The translations under genes and the position numbers were made by a program. A stretch of 64,000 bases of DNA from Flexibacter flexilis DSM 6793 (lineage in GTDB: Bacteria; Bacteroidota; Bacteroidia; Cytophagales; Flexibacteraceae), in contig NZ_FOLE01000002.1 of assembly GCF_900112255.1 (NCBI RefSeq), positions 317,854 through 381,853 of the forward strand, read 5' to 3'. Positions 17,122 through 26,371 of the stretch are shown piece by piece (the first letter of the stretch is position 1; each line of letters opens with the position of its first letter). The notes under the pieces were generated by a model. It made no database searches and had not been told where the DNA came from. It worked only from the letters and a program-made list of their open reading frames with translations.

Positions 17122-18360
17122 TTATTCTGACTCTTCTGGAGCTTCTCCGTAAATCACCTCATTTTCAAGGAAATGCGGATAAATGGAAATGTGTTTGCGA
17201 CGTACCATCGCCGTCAGGATTTTACGCAACTCGTCGATATTCTGGCGTTTTTGGGCAGAAATAAACACTGTAAACGTATCGTCTTGGTTCATGTACGTGG
17301 CCTTTAGGCGCGTGATAATCTCTTCGGGTGTAGGTCGTTCGTTTTCAATAGCTTTGGCCGTGTGTTCGGGGTTATTGAACAAATCAATTTTATTGAAAAC
17401 ATAAAGCGTCGGTTTGTCGGCGGCTTTTATATCACCCAAAATTTTGTTTACTACCTCCAGATGCTCCTCAAAAGCAGGATGCGAAATGTCTATCACGTGC
17501 ATGAGTACATCGGCTTCGCGCACCTCGTCGAGCGTGGATTTGAAACTTTCTATCAAGTGCGTAGGCAGCTTGCGAATGAACCCAACCGTATCGGTAAGCA
17601 AAAACGGAATGTTGTTATAAACCACTTTGCGAACCGTAGAATCCACTGTCGCGAAAAGTTTGTTTTCCGCAAAAACTTCCGCCTTAGAAAGTTCATTGAG
17701 CAGCGTGGATTTGCCTACGTTCGTATAACCCACAATCGCCACACGTACCAGACGGTCGCGACCTTGACGGCGCGTAACGCTTTGTTTATCAATTTCTTTT
17801 AATTTTTCTTTCAGAAACGCGATGCGGTCTTTTACGATACGGCGGTCAGTTTCCAATTCCTTTTCACCCGGCCCACCGCGTGTTCCCACGCCACCTTTTT
17901 GTTTGCTCAAGTGCGTCCACAGGCGCGTAAGTCGTGGGTACAAATATTGATACTGCGCCAATTCTACTTGTACTTTGGACTGGGCAGTTTGCGCGCGCAT
18001 CGAAAAAATGTGAATGATGAGCAAACTGCGGTCAAGAATCTTGACTTTCAGTTCATTTTCCAAGTTGCGCACCTGCGAGGGCGAAAGGTCGTCGTCAAAA
18101 ATAACCGTGTCGGCTTCGTGTGCTTTTACAAAAGCCTCAATTTCTTCGAGTTTGCCTTTTCCCACAAAAGTACGATTGTCGGGGCGTTCGAGTTTTTGGG
18201 TAAAACGGCCAATGGTTTCCACGCCTGCCGTCGTAGCCAAAAACGCCAATTCCTCCAAATATTCGTGTGCTTGTTCGGCGGTTTGTTTTTGTGTAACCAC
18301 TGCTACCAAAACAGCTTTTTCAGTTTTGGCGGCGGTGGAATGTGATTTTTTTTCTATCAT
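17122..18360 (-). CDS. hflX: GTPase HflX
   Basis: A 412-residue HflX, a ribosome-associated GTPase that splits stalled or heat-damaged ribosomes. The N-terminal HflX domain has VDTIGRFTQKL-like sequence and FVGKGKLEEI; a linker coiled coil contains the family GxGTRGGPGEKELETDRR stretch (about 156-172). The GTPase domain has G1 GYTNVGKST, G3 DTVGF and G4 NKID. Length and motif order are normal. The gene lies 3' of mnmA on the same strand with a hairpin between them. Confidence 0.97.
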   Translation of the reverse strand: MIEKKSHSTAAKTEKAVLVAVVTQKQTAEQAHEYLEELAFLATTAGVETIGRFTQKLERPDNRTFVGKGKLEEIEAFVKAHEADTVIFDDDLSPSQVRNLENELKVKILDRSLLIIHIFSMRAQTAQSKVQVELAQYQYLYPRLTRLWTHLSKQKGGVGTRGGPGEKELETDRRIVKDRIAFLKEKLKEIDKQSVTRRQGRDRLVRVAIVGYTNVGKSTLLNELSKAEVFAENKLFATVDSTVRKVVYNNIPFLLTDTVGFIRKLPTHLIESFKSTLDEVREADVLMHVIDISHPAFEEHLEVVNKILGDIKAADKPTLYVFNKIDLFNNPEHTAKAIENERPTPEEIITRLKATYMNQDDTFTVFISAQKRQNIDELRKILTAMVRRKHISIYPHFLENEVIYGEAPEESE

Positions 18361-18384
18361 TTAGAAAATATTTTTCAGTTAAAG

Positions 18385-18424
18385 AAACCTGATAGGCTTT
18401 AAATAAAACTAACCTATCAGGTTT
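18385..18424 (-). terminator. hairpin terminator after mnmA
   Basis: Twelve-base perfect inverted repeat AAACCTGATAGG/CCTATCAGGTTT with a 16-nt loop, directly after the mnmA stop codon on the minus strand and followed by TTTCTTT. Confidence 0.75.
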
Positions 18425-18435
18425 GTAAAATCAAA

Positions 18436-19551
18436 TTATAACGTGGCTTCTTGTCTGAAACTCGACAGAATCCAGCCGCCACCCACTACGTCGTTGCCTT
18501 CATAAAACACAGCGGCTTGGCCTGGTGCAATGGCATTAACTCCTTCATGGAAAAGCACTTGCATACGGTCGCCGACTTGCGTAATGGCTGCCGATGTGCC
18601 GTCGTCGTTGTAACGGACTTTCGTAACGGTTTCCAGCGTGCGGCCTGTCAGGTCGGCGTATTTCATCATATTGAGTTTGCCAGCCCACATACCATCGCGC
18701 GCGAGTTTGTCTATTGTTCCCAAAACCACTTGGTTGCTGTCTTTGCGGATTTCGGTTACGAACACAGGATAACCCAATGTGATGCCCAAGCCTTTGCGTT
18801 GGCCGATGGTATAGAACGGATAACCTTCGTGTTTGCCTACTACCGTGCCGTCTTCCAACACAAATTCACCGCCATTGACACGCTCTTGCAAATCAGGCAC
18901 GCGGCGTTTGAGGAAACCTCTATAATCGTTGTCGGGCACAAAGCAAATTTCGTAAGATTCGGACTTGTTCACCAAATCCATAAAACCACGTTCGGCGGCC
19001 ATTTCGCGGATTTGTGTTTTGCGCAAATTGCCCAGTGGCAACATAGTGCGGCTCAAACTTTGTTGCGAAACGCCCCAAAGTGCATACGACTGGTCTTTGT
19101 TTTCGTCAATGCCTTTGGAAATAAAATAACGGTCGTTTTCGTGGCGCAAGTTGGCGTAATGGCCAGTGGCAATCCATTCGCAGTCGAGCTTGTCGGCGCG
19201 GCGCAAAAGCGAGTCCCATTTGATGTGCGTGTTGCACAATACACATGGGTTCGGCGTGCGGCCTTCCAAGTATTCGCCCGTAAAATGGTTAATCACATAG
19301 TCGCCAAACTCTTCGCGAATGTCGAGAATGTAATGTGGAAAACCCAAATTCACGGCAACGGTTCGCGCGTCGTTGATGGAGTCGAGACTGCAACAGCCTG
19401 TTTCCTTTTTGCTACCGCCAGCAGAGGCATAGTCCCATGTTTTCATGGTCATACCAATTACTTCGTAACCTTGTTCGTGAAGCATTACAGCAGCCACAGA
19501 GCTATCTATTCCACCGCTCATGGCCACTAATACTCTTCCATGTTTACTCAT
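18436..19551 (-). CDS. mnmA: tRNA-specific 2-thiouridylase MnmA
   Basis: A 371-residue MnmA, which adds sulfur to U34 of tRNA-Lys, -Glu and -Gln in the cytoplasm. The ATP pyrophosphatase P-loop is AMSGGIDSSVAA (near the N-terminus), the two catalytic cysteines sit in TPNPCVLCNTHIKW and the SYEICFVPDNDYRGF segment, and KDQSYALWGV is present. Length and motifs are normal. Upstream, a TATATTTG box on the minus strand (19640-19647) may serve as its promoter. A terminator separates it from hflX. Confidence 0.97.
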   Translation of the reverse strand: MSKHGRVLVAMSGGIDSSVAAVMLHEQGYEVIGMTMKTWDYASAGGSKKETGCCSLDSINDARTVAVNLGFPHYILDIREEFGDYVINHFTGEYLEGRTPNPCVLCNTHIKWDSLLRRADKLDCEWIATGHYANLRHENDRYFISKGIDENKDQSYALWGVSQQSLSRTMLPLGNLRKTQIREMAAERGFMDLVNKSESYEICFVPDNDYRGFLKRRVPDLQERVNGGEFVLEDGTVVGKHEGYPFYTIGQRKGLGITLGYPVFVTEIRKDSNQVVLGTIDKLARDGMWAGKLNMMKYADLTGRTLETVTKVRYNDDGTSAAITQVGDRMQVLFHEGVNAIAPGQAAVFYEGNDVVGGGWILSSFRQEATL

Positions 19552-19954
19552 TTGTTCATTGGATTATGAACCTTCAAGACTTTGATTCAAAGTCAAATCC
19601 TTGTTGGATTCTGTTTTGGAAAAAATTAAAATGTAAGGGCAAATATACGGAAGCATTTAGGAATTAGCCTTATGCCCACAGCCGTGCCCCTATGCTCGGC
19701 GTAAGAGAACACCAAAACTGGCACAAAAGTTAAAGATTGTATTAAAATTTAACACCATCAATTTTGGTTGTATTTTGCAGAATTTACAAAAAAATAAAGA
19801 TTAAAATTTTATTTGGTCAAAATTTAGTATTTATTAGTGGCTTATTGAAAATAACAAAAGCAAAATTTATATTTGTAAGAATTGTAAAGAATTTAGGCAC
19901 TCTTTACGCGCTCTTGTTTTAGTTTGGATTTTTGTATGAAAATAATTTGTATGT
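19552..19954. other. divergent intergenic region, mnmA / GAF sensor
   Basis: About 400 nt without an ORF. It contains a minus-strand -7 box TATATTTG at 19640-19647 for mnmA, and a full plus-strand promoter at 19845-19875 for the GAF gene. The stretch in between is AT-rich with no other structure that I can support. Confidence 0.6.
19845..19875 (+). promoter_or_regulatory. Bacteroidota promoter TTG-N20-TATATTTG
   Basis: TTG at 19845-19847 and TATATTTG at 19868-19875 with exactly 20 nt between them, the spacing of the primary sigma factor promoter in this phylum. Predicted leader to the GAF sensor start is about 70 nt. Confidence 0.75.
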
Positions 19955-21541
19955 ATGGCCAAAGTTAAGCACCGTTCCCGAAAAGATGGGCAACCATCGG
20001 TAAAAAAAGGGATTTCGTATTATATGCAGATAAACAATAGAACCATTCAGGGCAAATTGACAATGGGCTGTCTGTCTATGTCCGTTTTGGCTTTTATTAT
20101 GCTTGTTACGAATAATTGGCTGTGGAGCAATTCCATTGGTGTAAACGAACCGTTAATGGCCAGTATTCCGCCTGCACACCAGTATTTAGGACGTATTTCG
20201 GATGGCGCAGCGCGTGCGGCCAGCATGATGCAAACTTTTGCCCTGACCAGCGATATTTCCTATCAGAACAAAAGCATAGAAATCATTAAACAGCAAATAA
20301 AACCTTCGGCAGACTCTTTGGCTGCGCTTTCGGCCAAATGGGAAAGCGACAAAGTAGCCAGTCAATTAGAAAATTACCAACGCTCTCTTAACGTTTTTAT
20401 TGGGATTTTGCAGACGACCAACACCGACCAAACAGCCAAAGTAAAACAAGTAGCCTCTCATCTGGATATTTTAGCAGAACAAGCCTCCCAACTGCGGCAA
20501 CAATTGGTACAATACCAACAATCAGCATTTAAGAGTATTGAAAAACAAAAAAACAATCTGGTAGTAACCATTATCATCATGTTTTTGATTGCTTTTGTTT
20601 TCGCGCTTTTCATTGGTATTTATATTGTAGAAACAGTGATTGCTCGCATTCGCTTTCTCAAATACGAACTTCGCAATCTAGCTTTAGGCAATTTACCCGA
20701 CGAAATACCGCCAGCCAGAGACGAATTAAACAGTCTTATTTATGAATTTAACATACTGACTACCAATCTAAAAGAAATAAAACATTTTGCGGAAGAAGTA
20801 GGAAAAGGCAATTTTCAATCGGACATCAAGGTATTTAACAACGAAGGCGATCTGGGTTCGTCGTTGGCACAAATGCGTGAGAGTTTGAGCCAAGTGGCGC
20901 AGGCCGACCAAGTTCGTAACTGGTCAAACGAAGGATACGCCCTTTTTGCCGAAATCTTGCGTAACAATTCTGACAATATCGAAACCCTCTGCAATGAAGT
21001 AACCCGCCGACTCGTTAATTACCTGAATGTGGTGCAAGGCTCTATGTTTGTGTTAGGTGAAAACAACTACGGCGAACAGGTACTTGAGCTTCAAGCCTAT
21101 TACGCTTACGATAAAAAGAAATTTATTGATAAAACCATAGGAATCGGACAAGGCCTTGTGGGACAGGCATTTCTGGAAGGCGAAGTGGTGTACATGACCA
21201 AAGTGCCGAACGATTATGTGCAAGTAACTTCTGGTTTGGGCGAAGCCAACCCAAGTAGTATTGTGCTTATACCCATCAAGCTCAACGATCAAATAAACGG
21301 CGTGATAGAACTTGCTTCATTCAAAAAATTTGAGCCATATCAAATAGAGTTTTTGAAGAAGGTAATGGAAAGCATTGCCGCTACACTTACCTCTGTGAAA
21401 ACTGCCGAACATACCCAAAAACTCCTTCGTGAGTCGCAGGAACTGGCCGAACAAATGCGTATGCAAGAAGAGGAAATGCGCCAACAAATGGAAGAGTTGC
21501 AGGCTACACAAGAAGAAATGGAACGCCGCAGATTATATTAA
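19955..21541 (+). CDS. membrane-bound GAF-domain sensor without output domain
   Basis: A 528-residue inner-membrane sensory protein. Order: basic N-terminus, TM1 (about 38-54), a helical periplasmic region (55-200), TM2 (about 201-225), HAMP-like linker (226-310), GAF domain (about 330-480, containing GIGQGLVGQAFLEGE and SIVLIPIKLNDQINGVIEL), then a coiled coil (485-528) rich in the QxEEM and EELQATQEEM patterns. It stops there, with no kinase, cyclase or HTH output domain, so it must signal through a partner. Bacteroidota have many sensors ending in this coiled coil. The start MAKVKHR follows a good promoter; an in-frame Met at residue 24 is a less likely alternative. Confidence 0.82.
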   Translation: MAKVKHRSRKDGQPSVKKGISYYMQINNRTIQGKLTMGCLSMSVLAFIMLVTNNWLWSNSIGVNEPLMASIPPAHQYLGRISDGAARAASMMQTFALTSDISYQNKSIEIIKQQIKPSADSLAALSAKWESDKVASQLENYQRSLNVFIGILQTTNTDQTAKVKQVASHLDILAEQASQLRQQLVQYQQSAFKSIEKQKNNLVVTIIIMFLIAFVFALFIGIYIVETVIARIRFLKYELRNLALGNLPDEIPPARDELNSLIYEFNILTTNLKEIKHFAEEVGKGNFQSDIKVFNNEGDLGSSLAQMRESLSQVAQADQVRNWSNEGYALFAEILRNNSDNIETLCNEVTRRLVNYLNVVQGSMFVLGENNYGEQVLELQAYYAYDKKKFIDKTIGIGQGLVGQAFLEGEVVYMTKVPNDYVQVTSGLGEANPSSIVLIPIKLNDQINGVIELASFKKFEPYQIEFLKKVMESIAATLTSVKTAEHTQKLLRESQELAEQMRMQEEEMRQQMEELQATQEEMERRRLY

Positions 21542-21693
21542 ATATCGCTTTAGTCTTGTTTGTTGTTTAGGTATTTTATTTACATTTGAGTAGTCTTACT
21601 AAAAAAACATACACAAAAAACACTGTTGCTATGCTTCAAAAAAATATGGCACAGTTTTGGTAGTGTTTTAACTGAACCAACTGAAATTTAACA

Positions 21694-22080
21694 ATGAAAA
21701 TTTTAATCGGATTATTGCTTAGTTTATTGGTATCGTTTGGGGCAATGGCCCAAGACGAAGTGGTGGAAAGTGCCCGTACAGCCATCAAAAGCGGTGGAGC
21801 AAAAGAACTTAGCCGAATCCTTAACGATGGTGCAGAAGTGGGCATAGACGGCCAAAAAGCCAATTACAGCCGCACGCAAGTAGAATTTGTTCTCAAAGAT
21901 TTCTTCAAAAAATACCCACCTGTTGATTTTGCTTATATTCATCAAGGCGCATCAAAAGAAGGTTTAAAATACGCCATCGGCAAATACACTTCCGACAAAG
22001 GCTCGTTTAGGGTGTATTTTGTTATAAAGCAAATCAAAGGGCACTATGTCATTGATACGCTCGATTTTAGCAAAGAATAA
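21694..22080 (+). CDS. DUF4783 secreted protein
   Basis: A 128-residue exported protein with a clean signal peptide (1-20, ending AMAQ). The rest (ARTAIKSGGAKELSRILND, SRTQVEFVLKDFFKKYPP, KYAIGKYTS, FRVYFVIKQ) matches the Bacteroidota DUF4783 family, an NTF2-like fold predicted from its small cone-shaped pattern. Function unknown. It is followed by a very strong bidirectional terminator. Confidence 0.82.
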   Translation: MKILIGLLLSLLVSFGAMAQDEVVESARTAIKSGGAKELSRILNDGAEVGIDGQKANYSRTQVEFVLKDFFKKYPPVDFAYIHQGASKEGLKYAIGKYTSDKGSFRVYFVIKQIKGHYVIDTLDFSKE

Positions 22081-22104
22081 TTGAAATCTATTTTATAAAT
22101 CCTA

Positions 22105-22150
22105 CACACAAAAAACTCCCGCCTAAGTCTTAGTCGGGAGTTTTTTTGTG
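22105..22150. terminator. bidirectional terminator
   Basis: Long inverted repeat ACACAAAAAACTCCCG / CGGGAGTTTTTTTGTGT between the convergent DUF4783 and glycosyltransferase genes. Confidence 0.9.
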
Positions 22151-22155
22151 TATCG

Positions 22156-23493
22156 TTATTTTTTTATTCTATCAAAAATCGCGGCCAAACGCCCCGTCAG
22201 TGCCTTGCGGCTGTACGGGCTACCCGTTACGCTGTCAGGAAATTTTCGGGTGATGCGTCCGCCCGAAAGCCACGCTTCAAACGTCTGTAACAAAGCCGCT
22301 TTCAACGCTAGCGTATCGTTATAATCTATCACCGCCAAACGTTTCTGTTCGGTCAGAATCTGGCTTACGTTGGCTTGTGGGTCGCCTACGGTCAGAATCG
22401 ACGTGCCCGAAGCCAAATACTCAAACGTTTTGCCCGCAATTACGCCTTTGCTGCCGTCGTTCGGTATCACGAACAAAAGCATCGCCGCTTCAAACATCTT
22501 TCGGGTAGCTTCGTGGTGCGGCACTGGCGCGTTATTTTCCACCCACTCGCGCAAACCCGCATCGTAGAGTTTTTGCAAAATCACGGCATCGGTTACACCC
22601 GTAAAACTCAATCGGAAATAGCGGGCAAAATCGGCGTTTTCGCGCGTAAGTTCGGCGATAGCCTGCCAAAGTCCTGGGCTGTCGTAAAACGGGAAAAAGT
22701 TGCCTACGTGCGCCAAGCGGAAATAATCGGCAGGCGCAAGCGCACCCGTATAAATATCATCTTCATCAAAGCCATTAAAAATAACTTGGATTTCGCGTGC
22801 GCGGTTTTCAAATTCTTGCCCCGTGCCCCACGAGGTAACCGTAACCACATCTGCCGCCTTCAAAACACTGTCTTCTAAGGCTTTATCGCGGCGTTTGGTG
22901 CTTTCCGTGCGTGGTAATTCTTTGTTATAAAAAATATTCGTCCAAGGGTCGCGCAGGTCGGCAACCCACGGCAAGCCCGACATTTTTTTGATGTCCAGCC
23001 CCGCCAAATGCACACTATGCGGCGGCCCAGTGGTGGCCATCACACAGATTTCGGGATTTTCGGCAATGGCTTGTTTGGCGGCTTCTACGGCGTATTTGCG
23101 CCAACCGCGCCGCGCATCAGGAATAAACAGATTGGCACGGATATAATTGGCTACTTTCTGAAAAATGGTTTTGGGGTCTTTGATGCCCACCGTCCCGACA
23201 GGAATCGGCGCATCTTTTTTCTTTCCTTGCAGGCGATTGTACAACTCAAACGGCTCAAAAGTGTCTGTTTTATAGACTTTTACGCCTTCAGGCACATCGC
23301 GCAAAAGTGTATCGTCATAGTACGGAGCAGTGCCATGTTTGGGCGTAATGACCACAGGTTCCCAGCCATACACACGCAAATATTTGACAAATTTCAACCA
23401 ACGTTGCACGCCCGAACCGCCACTTGGTGGCCAGTAATACGCCAAAATCAAAACTTTTTTAGTTGCCTGTTGTGTCGGAGATGATGTCGCCAT
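22156..23493 (-). CDS. GT-B fold glycosyltransferase (family 4-like)
   Basis: A 445-residue glycosyltransferase with a GT-B fold. The N-terminal half has VLILAYYWPPSGGSGVQRWLKFVKYL, typical of GT4-like enzymes; the C-terminal half has FIPDARRGWRKYA, LPWVADLRDPW, and near the C-terminus GKTFEYLASGTSILTVGD, with the usual acidic donor-site region. It probably builds surface polysaccharide in the cytoplasm. It is 66 nt downstream of tdk on the same strand. Donor and acceptor cannot be deduced. Confidence 0.83.
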   Translation of the reverse strand: MATSSPTQQATKKVLILAYYWPPSGGSGVQRWLKFVKYLRVYGWEPVVITPKHGTAPYYDDTLLRDVPEGVKVYKTDTFEPFELYNRLQGKKKDAPIPVGTVGIKDPKTIFQKVANYIRANLFIPDARRGWRKYAVEAAKQAIAENPEICVMATTGPPHSVHLAGLDIKKMSGLPWVADLRDPWTNIFYNKELPRTESTKRRDKALEDSVLKAADVVTVTSWGTGQEFENRAREIQVIFNGFDEDDIYTGALAPADYFRLAHVGNFFPFYDSPGLWQAIAELTRENADFARYFRLSFTGVTDAVILQKLYDAGLREWVENNAPVPHHEATRKMFEAAMLLFVIPNDGSKGVIAGKTFEYLASGTSILTVGDPQANVSQILTEQKRLAVIDYNDTLALKAALLQTFEAWLSGGRITRKFPDSVTGSPYSRKALTGRLAAIFDRIKK

Positions 23494-23559
23494 GATGATG
23501 CAAGAAAGAATTATTTTTTAGCAATATATTTTCAAAATAAAAACCTAACAATCAGCTAT

Positions 23560-24162
23560 TCAAGCCTGATGCTCAGTGTGTTCTTTTTGGCCAGCTACAA
23601 AACAATGTCTGCAACGCGCCTCATAAATTTGCGTTTCGCCCAACAAGAATTTTTCTTTGGATTCTACCAAACGATACGAATACGAAGCCACACCGCCGCA
23701 CTGCACACAAATCGCGTGTACTTTCGTAACAAACTCAGCCACAGCCATAAGCGCAGGCATTTGCCCGAAAGGTTTGCCCATAAAGTCCATGTCCAAGCCT
23801 GCCACAATCACCCGAACGCCATTGTTGGCCAGCGTAACGCACACGTCCAGCAATTCTTCCCCAAAAAATTGCGCTTCGTCGATGCCGACCACTTGGCAAT
23901 TGCCTATTTTTTCCAAAATATCGGTAGCATTGGCCACAGGCGTAGAAGAAATAAAATTGTCGTTGTGCGAAACGATATTTTCGACATGGTAACGCGTATC
24001 CAACGCAGGTTTGAAGATTTCTACTCTCTGTTTGGCGATGGCGGCGCGGTTAAGCCGACGTATCAACTCCTCAGTTTTTCCCGAAAACATCGAGCCGCAA
24101 ACTACTTCAATCCAGCCATTTGCGCCCGTGCGAGGCGTACCAAAATGCGGTTCTATAAACAT
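23560..24162 (-). CDS. tdk: thymidine kinase
   Basis: A 200-residue type II thymidine kinase of the salvage pathway, phosphorylating thymidine to dTMP with ATP. P-loop CGSMFSGKTEELIRRL (about 23-38), GIDEAQFF (Walker B-like, about 95-102), and the zinc lasso CVQCGG plus CRHC near the C-terminus are all present. Length is normal. Probably co-transcribed with the glycosyltransferase downstream. Confidence 0.96.
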   Translation of the reverse strand: MFIEPHFGTPRTGANGWIEVVCGSMFSGKTEELIRRLNRAAIAKQRVEIFKPALDTRYHVENIVSHNDNFISSTPVANATDILEKIGNCQVVGIDEAQFFGEELLDVCVTLANNGVRVIVAGLDMDFMGKPFGQMPALMAVAEFVTKVHAICVQCGGVASYSYRLVESKEKFLLGETQIYEARCRHCFVAGQKEHTEHQA

Positions 24163-24206
24163 GAAATTCTTGGTTGGTTAAATCAATTGAGGGGGCAATA
24201 TTAACG

Positions 24207-24232
24207 AACCCTTCGCGGAAAAACGAAGGGTT
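24207..24232 (-). terminator. hairpin downstream of HhH-barrel gene
   Basis: Nine-base perfect inverted repeat AACCCTTCG/CGAAGGGTT with an 8-nt loop, between the HhH-barrel gene end and tdk. The T-run is weak, so termination is less certain than for the other hairpins. Confidence 0.55.
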
Positions 24233-24253
24233 AGCAGCAAATTTTGAAGACTT

Positions 24254-26371
24254 TTAACCAAACTTATAGCGCAACTGCACCACCAAATCCGTGTCCTTGT
24301 TGCCTTGTTTTTGTTCCAGACCCGAACCCACCGTATTTACGTCGCGGTAGTGCGTGCGGGCAATGCGCAACCACATTTCTAAGCGGCGCGTAATGCCGTA
24401 ATTGGCTAACAGATAAGCTCTTGTGCCTCGTCCGTAATAGGCAGGAATCGCAAAAGCGTACAATACGTTTTTCTCGTAAGCGTATTGGCGGTTGTTGTAG
24501 TCGTCTGTTTGGAAAATAGCCATGCGTACACTCACGTCGAGGCGCGAAGTTGGCTTTACTGTAATGTCCTGAATAATGGCGTAGCCCTGCGTGCGCGGAC
24601 GGCCTTCTTGCTCCCAGTCGCTCCATTGTACTCTGGTCTTGAAACTAATGTATTCAGGAGCTTTGTAATCCAAATTAATGGCATAATTGCGGCGTGTAGT
24701 CGGCACTAAATAATCGATGCGCGTGTCGTTGCTGGTCAGGTTGCGGCCTTTGGTTTCGCTGCGGAACTGCCCAAAAATCGTGATGCTGCGCGATGGCTGA
24801 TACGTGAGGCGCGCCAAATATTCGTTGCCTTCGGCTGGCGCGTCGGCCTGATACGAAAGCCAAGGGAATTTGAAACGGTCGTAATACACGGCCAATGTCC
24901 ATTTTTTGATTGGGCGCAATTTCAAGCCCCAATAAACGCCTTGTTCGTTGGTGTTGGCCGTAGCCTCGCCGAAAGCGTTGGAATAAAGCGCGTGATAATC
25001 GCGGGAATAGTTGCGATACACCATCGACATTTCGGCTTTGGGCGAAAGACTTGACATAAAGCCAGTTACAACACCTTTGCCGCCACTTTCCGAAATGGCC
25101 GCTTCTCCAAAAAAGTTAAAATTTTGCCAGTTGTACGAACCCGCCACGCTGGCATTGCTATTCTGTTTGCCCGAAAAAGCAAATTGATTGTAGGACGTGG
25201 CATCGCGCTGCAAAGGCACGCTATAACGCATACCCGTCGCCAAAACGCCCAGTTCCAAATTGCGGTCTTTGCTGCGATAAATGGCATTTGCGCCTGCGAT
25301 GTCTTCGGTAGTGGTATGTTTTTTGGCTAATTCGCTTGCCGTACGATGAAAACCCGTAATATTTACGCTACTGATATAATTTTCTACGTTGTCGTTGTCG
25401 ATGGTATCGGTGGCCGTTTGGACGCTTCCATCTACTTTTTTATGGGAAAGAAAAGCCGTTACATCTACGCGGCCAATGTTGTAAGTAGCGGCCGCACCTC
25501 TGAAAAATGTCCCTTCCAGCACCGAAGTAAACGGCTTGATACCCAAGTTACTACGGCGCACCGTCCCGACAGTTTCCGCGCCTTTGCCGACGGCAAAACC
25601 TGCCGAAAGCACAAGCCCTTGTCCGAATTGTACTTGGTAGTCGCCTATCGCAATTTTTTTCCAACGACCTTTATTTTCCAAAAAAAGATGCGCCGACATA
25701 AAGTCAAAACCGTATTGTTTTTTGTCGGGATTCCAAGTGAACTGCTCGCCTGCGTCTTTTTCCATCGTAAAACCCAAACTAAAATCTTTCGGGTGATTGA
25801 TGCGATAACGCGCAAACCATTTATTTTGGCCGCCCAAATAACGCTGATTCGGTTGGCCTTGCGAATTGCTGTCGGCGGGCGTGTAGCCTTTTTGGTTTTC
25901 CAAAGAACGTGAATATCTGACAATCAGTGTGTTATTTTTTTCGGTTCGGATACGCTGCCAAAGCGGACGACCGTCGGAAGCAAAACCATCATCACGCACA
26001 TAGGTAAACGGCATGAGGTTATAAATCGTGTTCATGTCCATTTCTGGCACAACCTGCAACTCATACACAGACAAAAAACTGCCGTATTTGGCGCGATACG
26101 TGAGTATGCCGTTGATTTGCGCCTCCGAAAGCACGTAGAGCGAGGCCAAGTCTTCGCGGTCGGCGGTGTTGAGGTTCAGGGGATTGGTATAAAGCAACAA
26201 CAATGATTCGTACATATCCTCGTAGTTGGCCGATGCGTCTTGCAACTGAAATAGGTTTTCGACAAAACGGTCAAGTTCTATTTCTTGGCGCGGATATTCT
26301 TGCCCAAACACCTGATTTTGAAGCGATAAGCCCAATGCCAACAAACCGATAAAACTGTATTTTTTTATCAT
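24254..26371 (-). CDS. outer-membrane beta-barrel protein with N-terminal helix-hairpin-helix domain
   Basis: A 705-residue exported protein with a signal peptide (1-23, ending VFGQ). Residues about 65-125 carry two HhH units (LNLNTADREDLASLYVLSE, then GILTYRAKYGSFLSVYELQV) like the DNA-binding ComEA domain. The rest is a long run of alternating amphipathic strands with aromatic girdles ending in QLRYKFG, the pattern of an outer-membrane beta-barrel. It overlaps the upstream PorV/PorQ-like gene by 4 nt (ATGA). Homologues are common in Bacteroidota as uncharacterised ComEA-like proteins. A role in moving or binding DNA at the outer membrane is an inference. Confidence 0.82.
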   Translation of the reverse strand: MIKKYSFIGLLALGLSLQNQVFGQEYPRQEIELDRFVENLFQLQDASANYEDMYESLLLLYTNPLNLNTADREDLASLYVLSEAQINGILTYRAKYGSFLSVYELQVVPEMDMNTIYNLMPFTYVRDDGFASDGRPLWQRIRTEKNNTLIVRYSRSLENQKGYTPADSNSQGQPNQRYLGGQNKWFARYRINHPKDFSLGFTMEKDAGEQFTWNPDKKQYGFDFMSAHLFLENKGRWKKIAIGDYQVQFGQGLVLSAGFAVGKGAETVGTVRRSNLGIKPFTSVLEGTFFRGAAATYNIGRVDVTAFLSHKKVDGSVQTATDTIDNDNVENYISSVNITGFHRTASELAKKHTTTEDIAGANAIYRSKDRNLELGVLATGMRYSVPLQRDATSYNQFAFSGKQNSNASVAGSYNWQNFNFFGEAAISESGGKGVVTGFMSSLSPKAEMSMVYRNYSRDYHALYSNAFGEATANTNEQGVYWGLKLRPIKKWTLAVYYDRFKFPWLSYQADAPAEGNEYLARLTYQPSRSITIFGQFRSETKGRNLTSNDTRIDYLVPTTRRNYAINLDYKAPEYISFKTRVQWSDWEQEGRPRTQGYAIIQDITVKPTSRLDVSVRMAIFQTDDYNNRQYAYEKNVLYAFAIPAYYGRGTRAYLLANYGITRRLEMWLRIARTHYRDVNTVGSGLEQKQGNKDTDLVVQLRYKFG

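Noticed and set aside
18451-19530. 359-codon open frame antisense to mnmA
   Set aside because: It is a shadow of a well-conserved gene on the other strand, with no promoter, no start context and no recognisable family.
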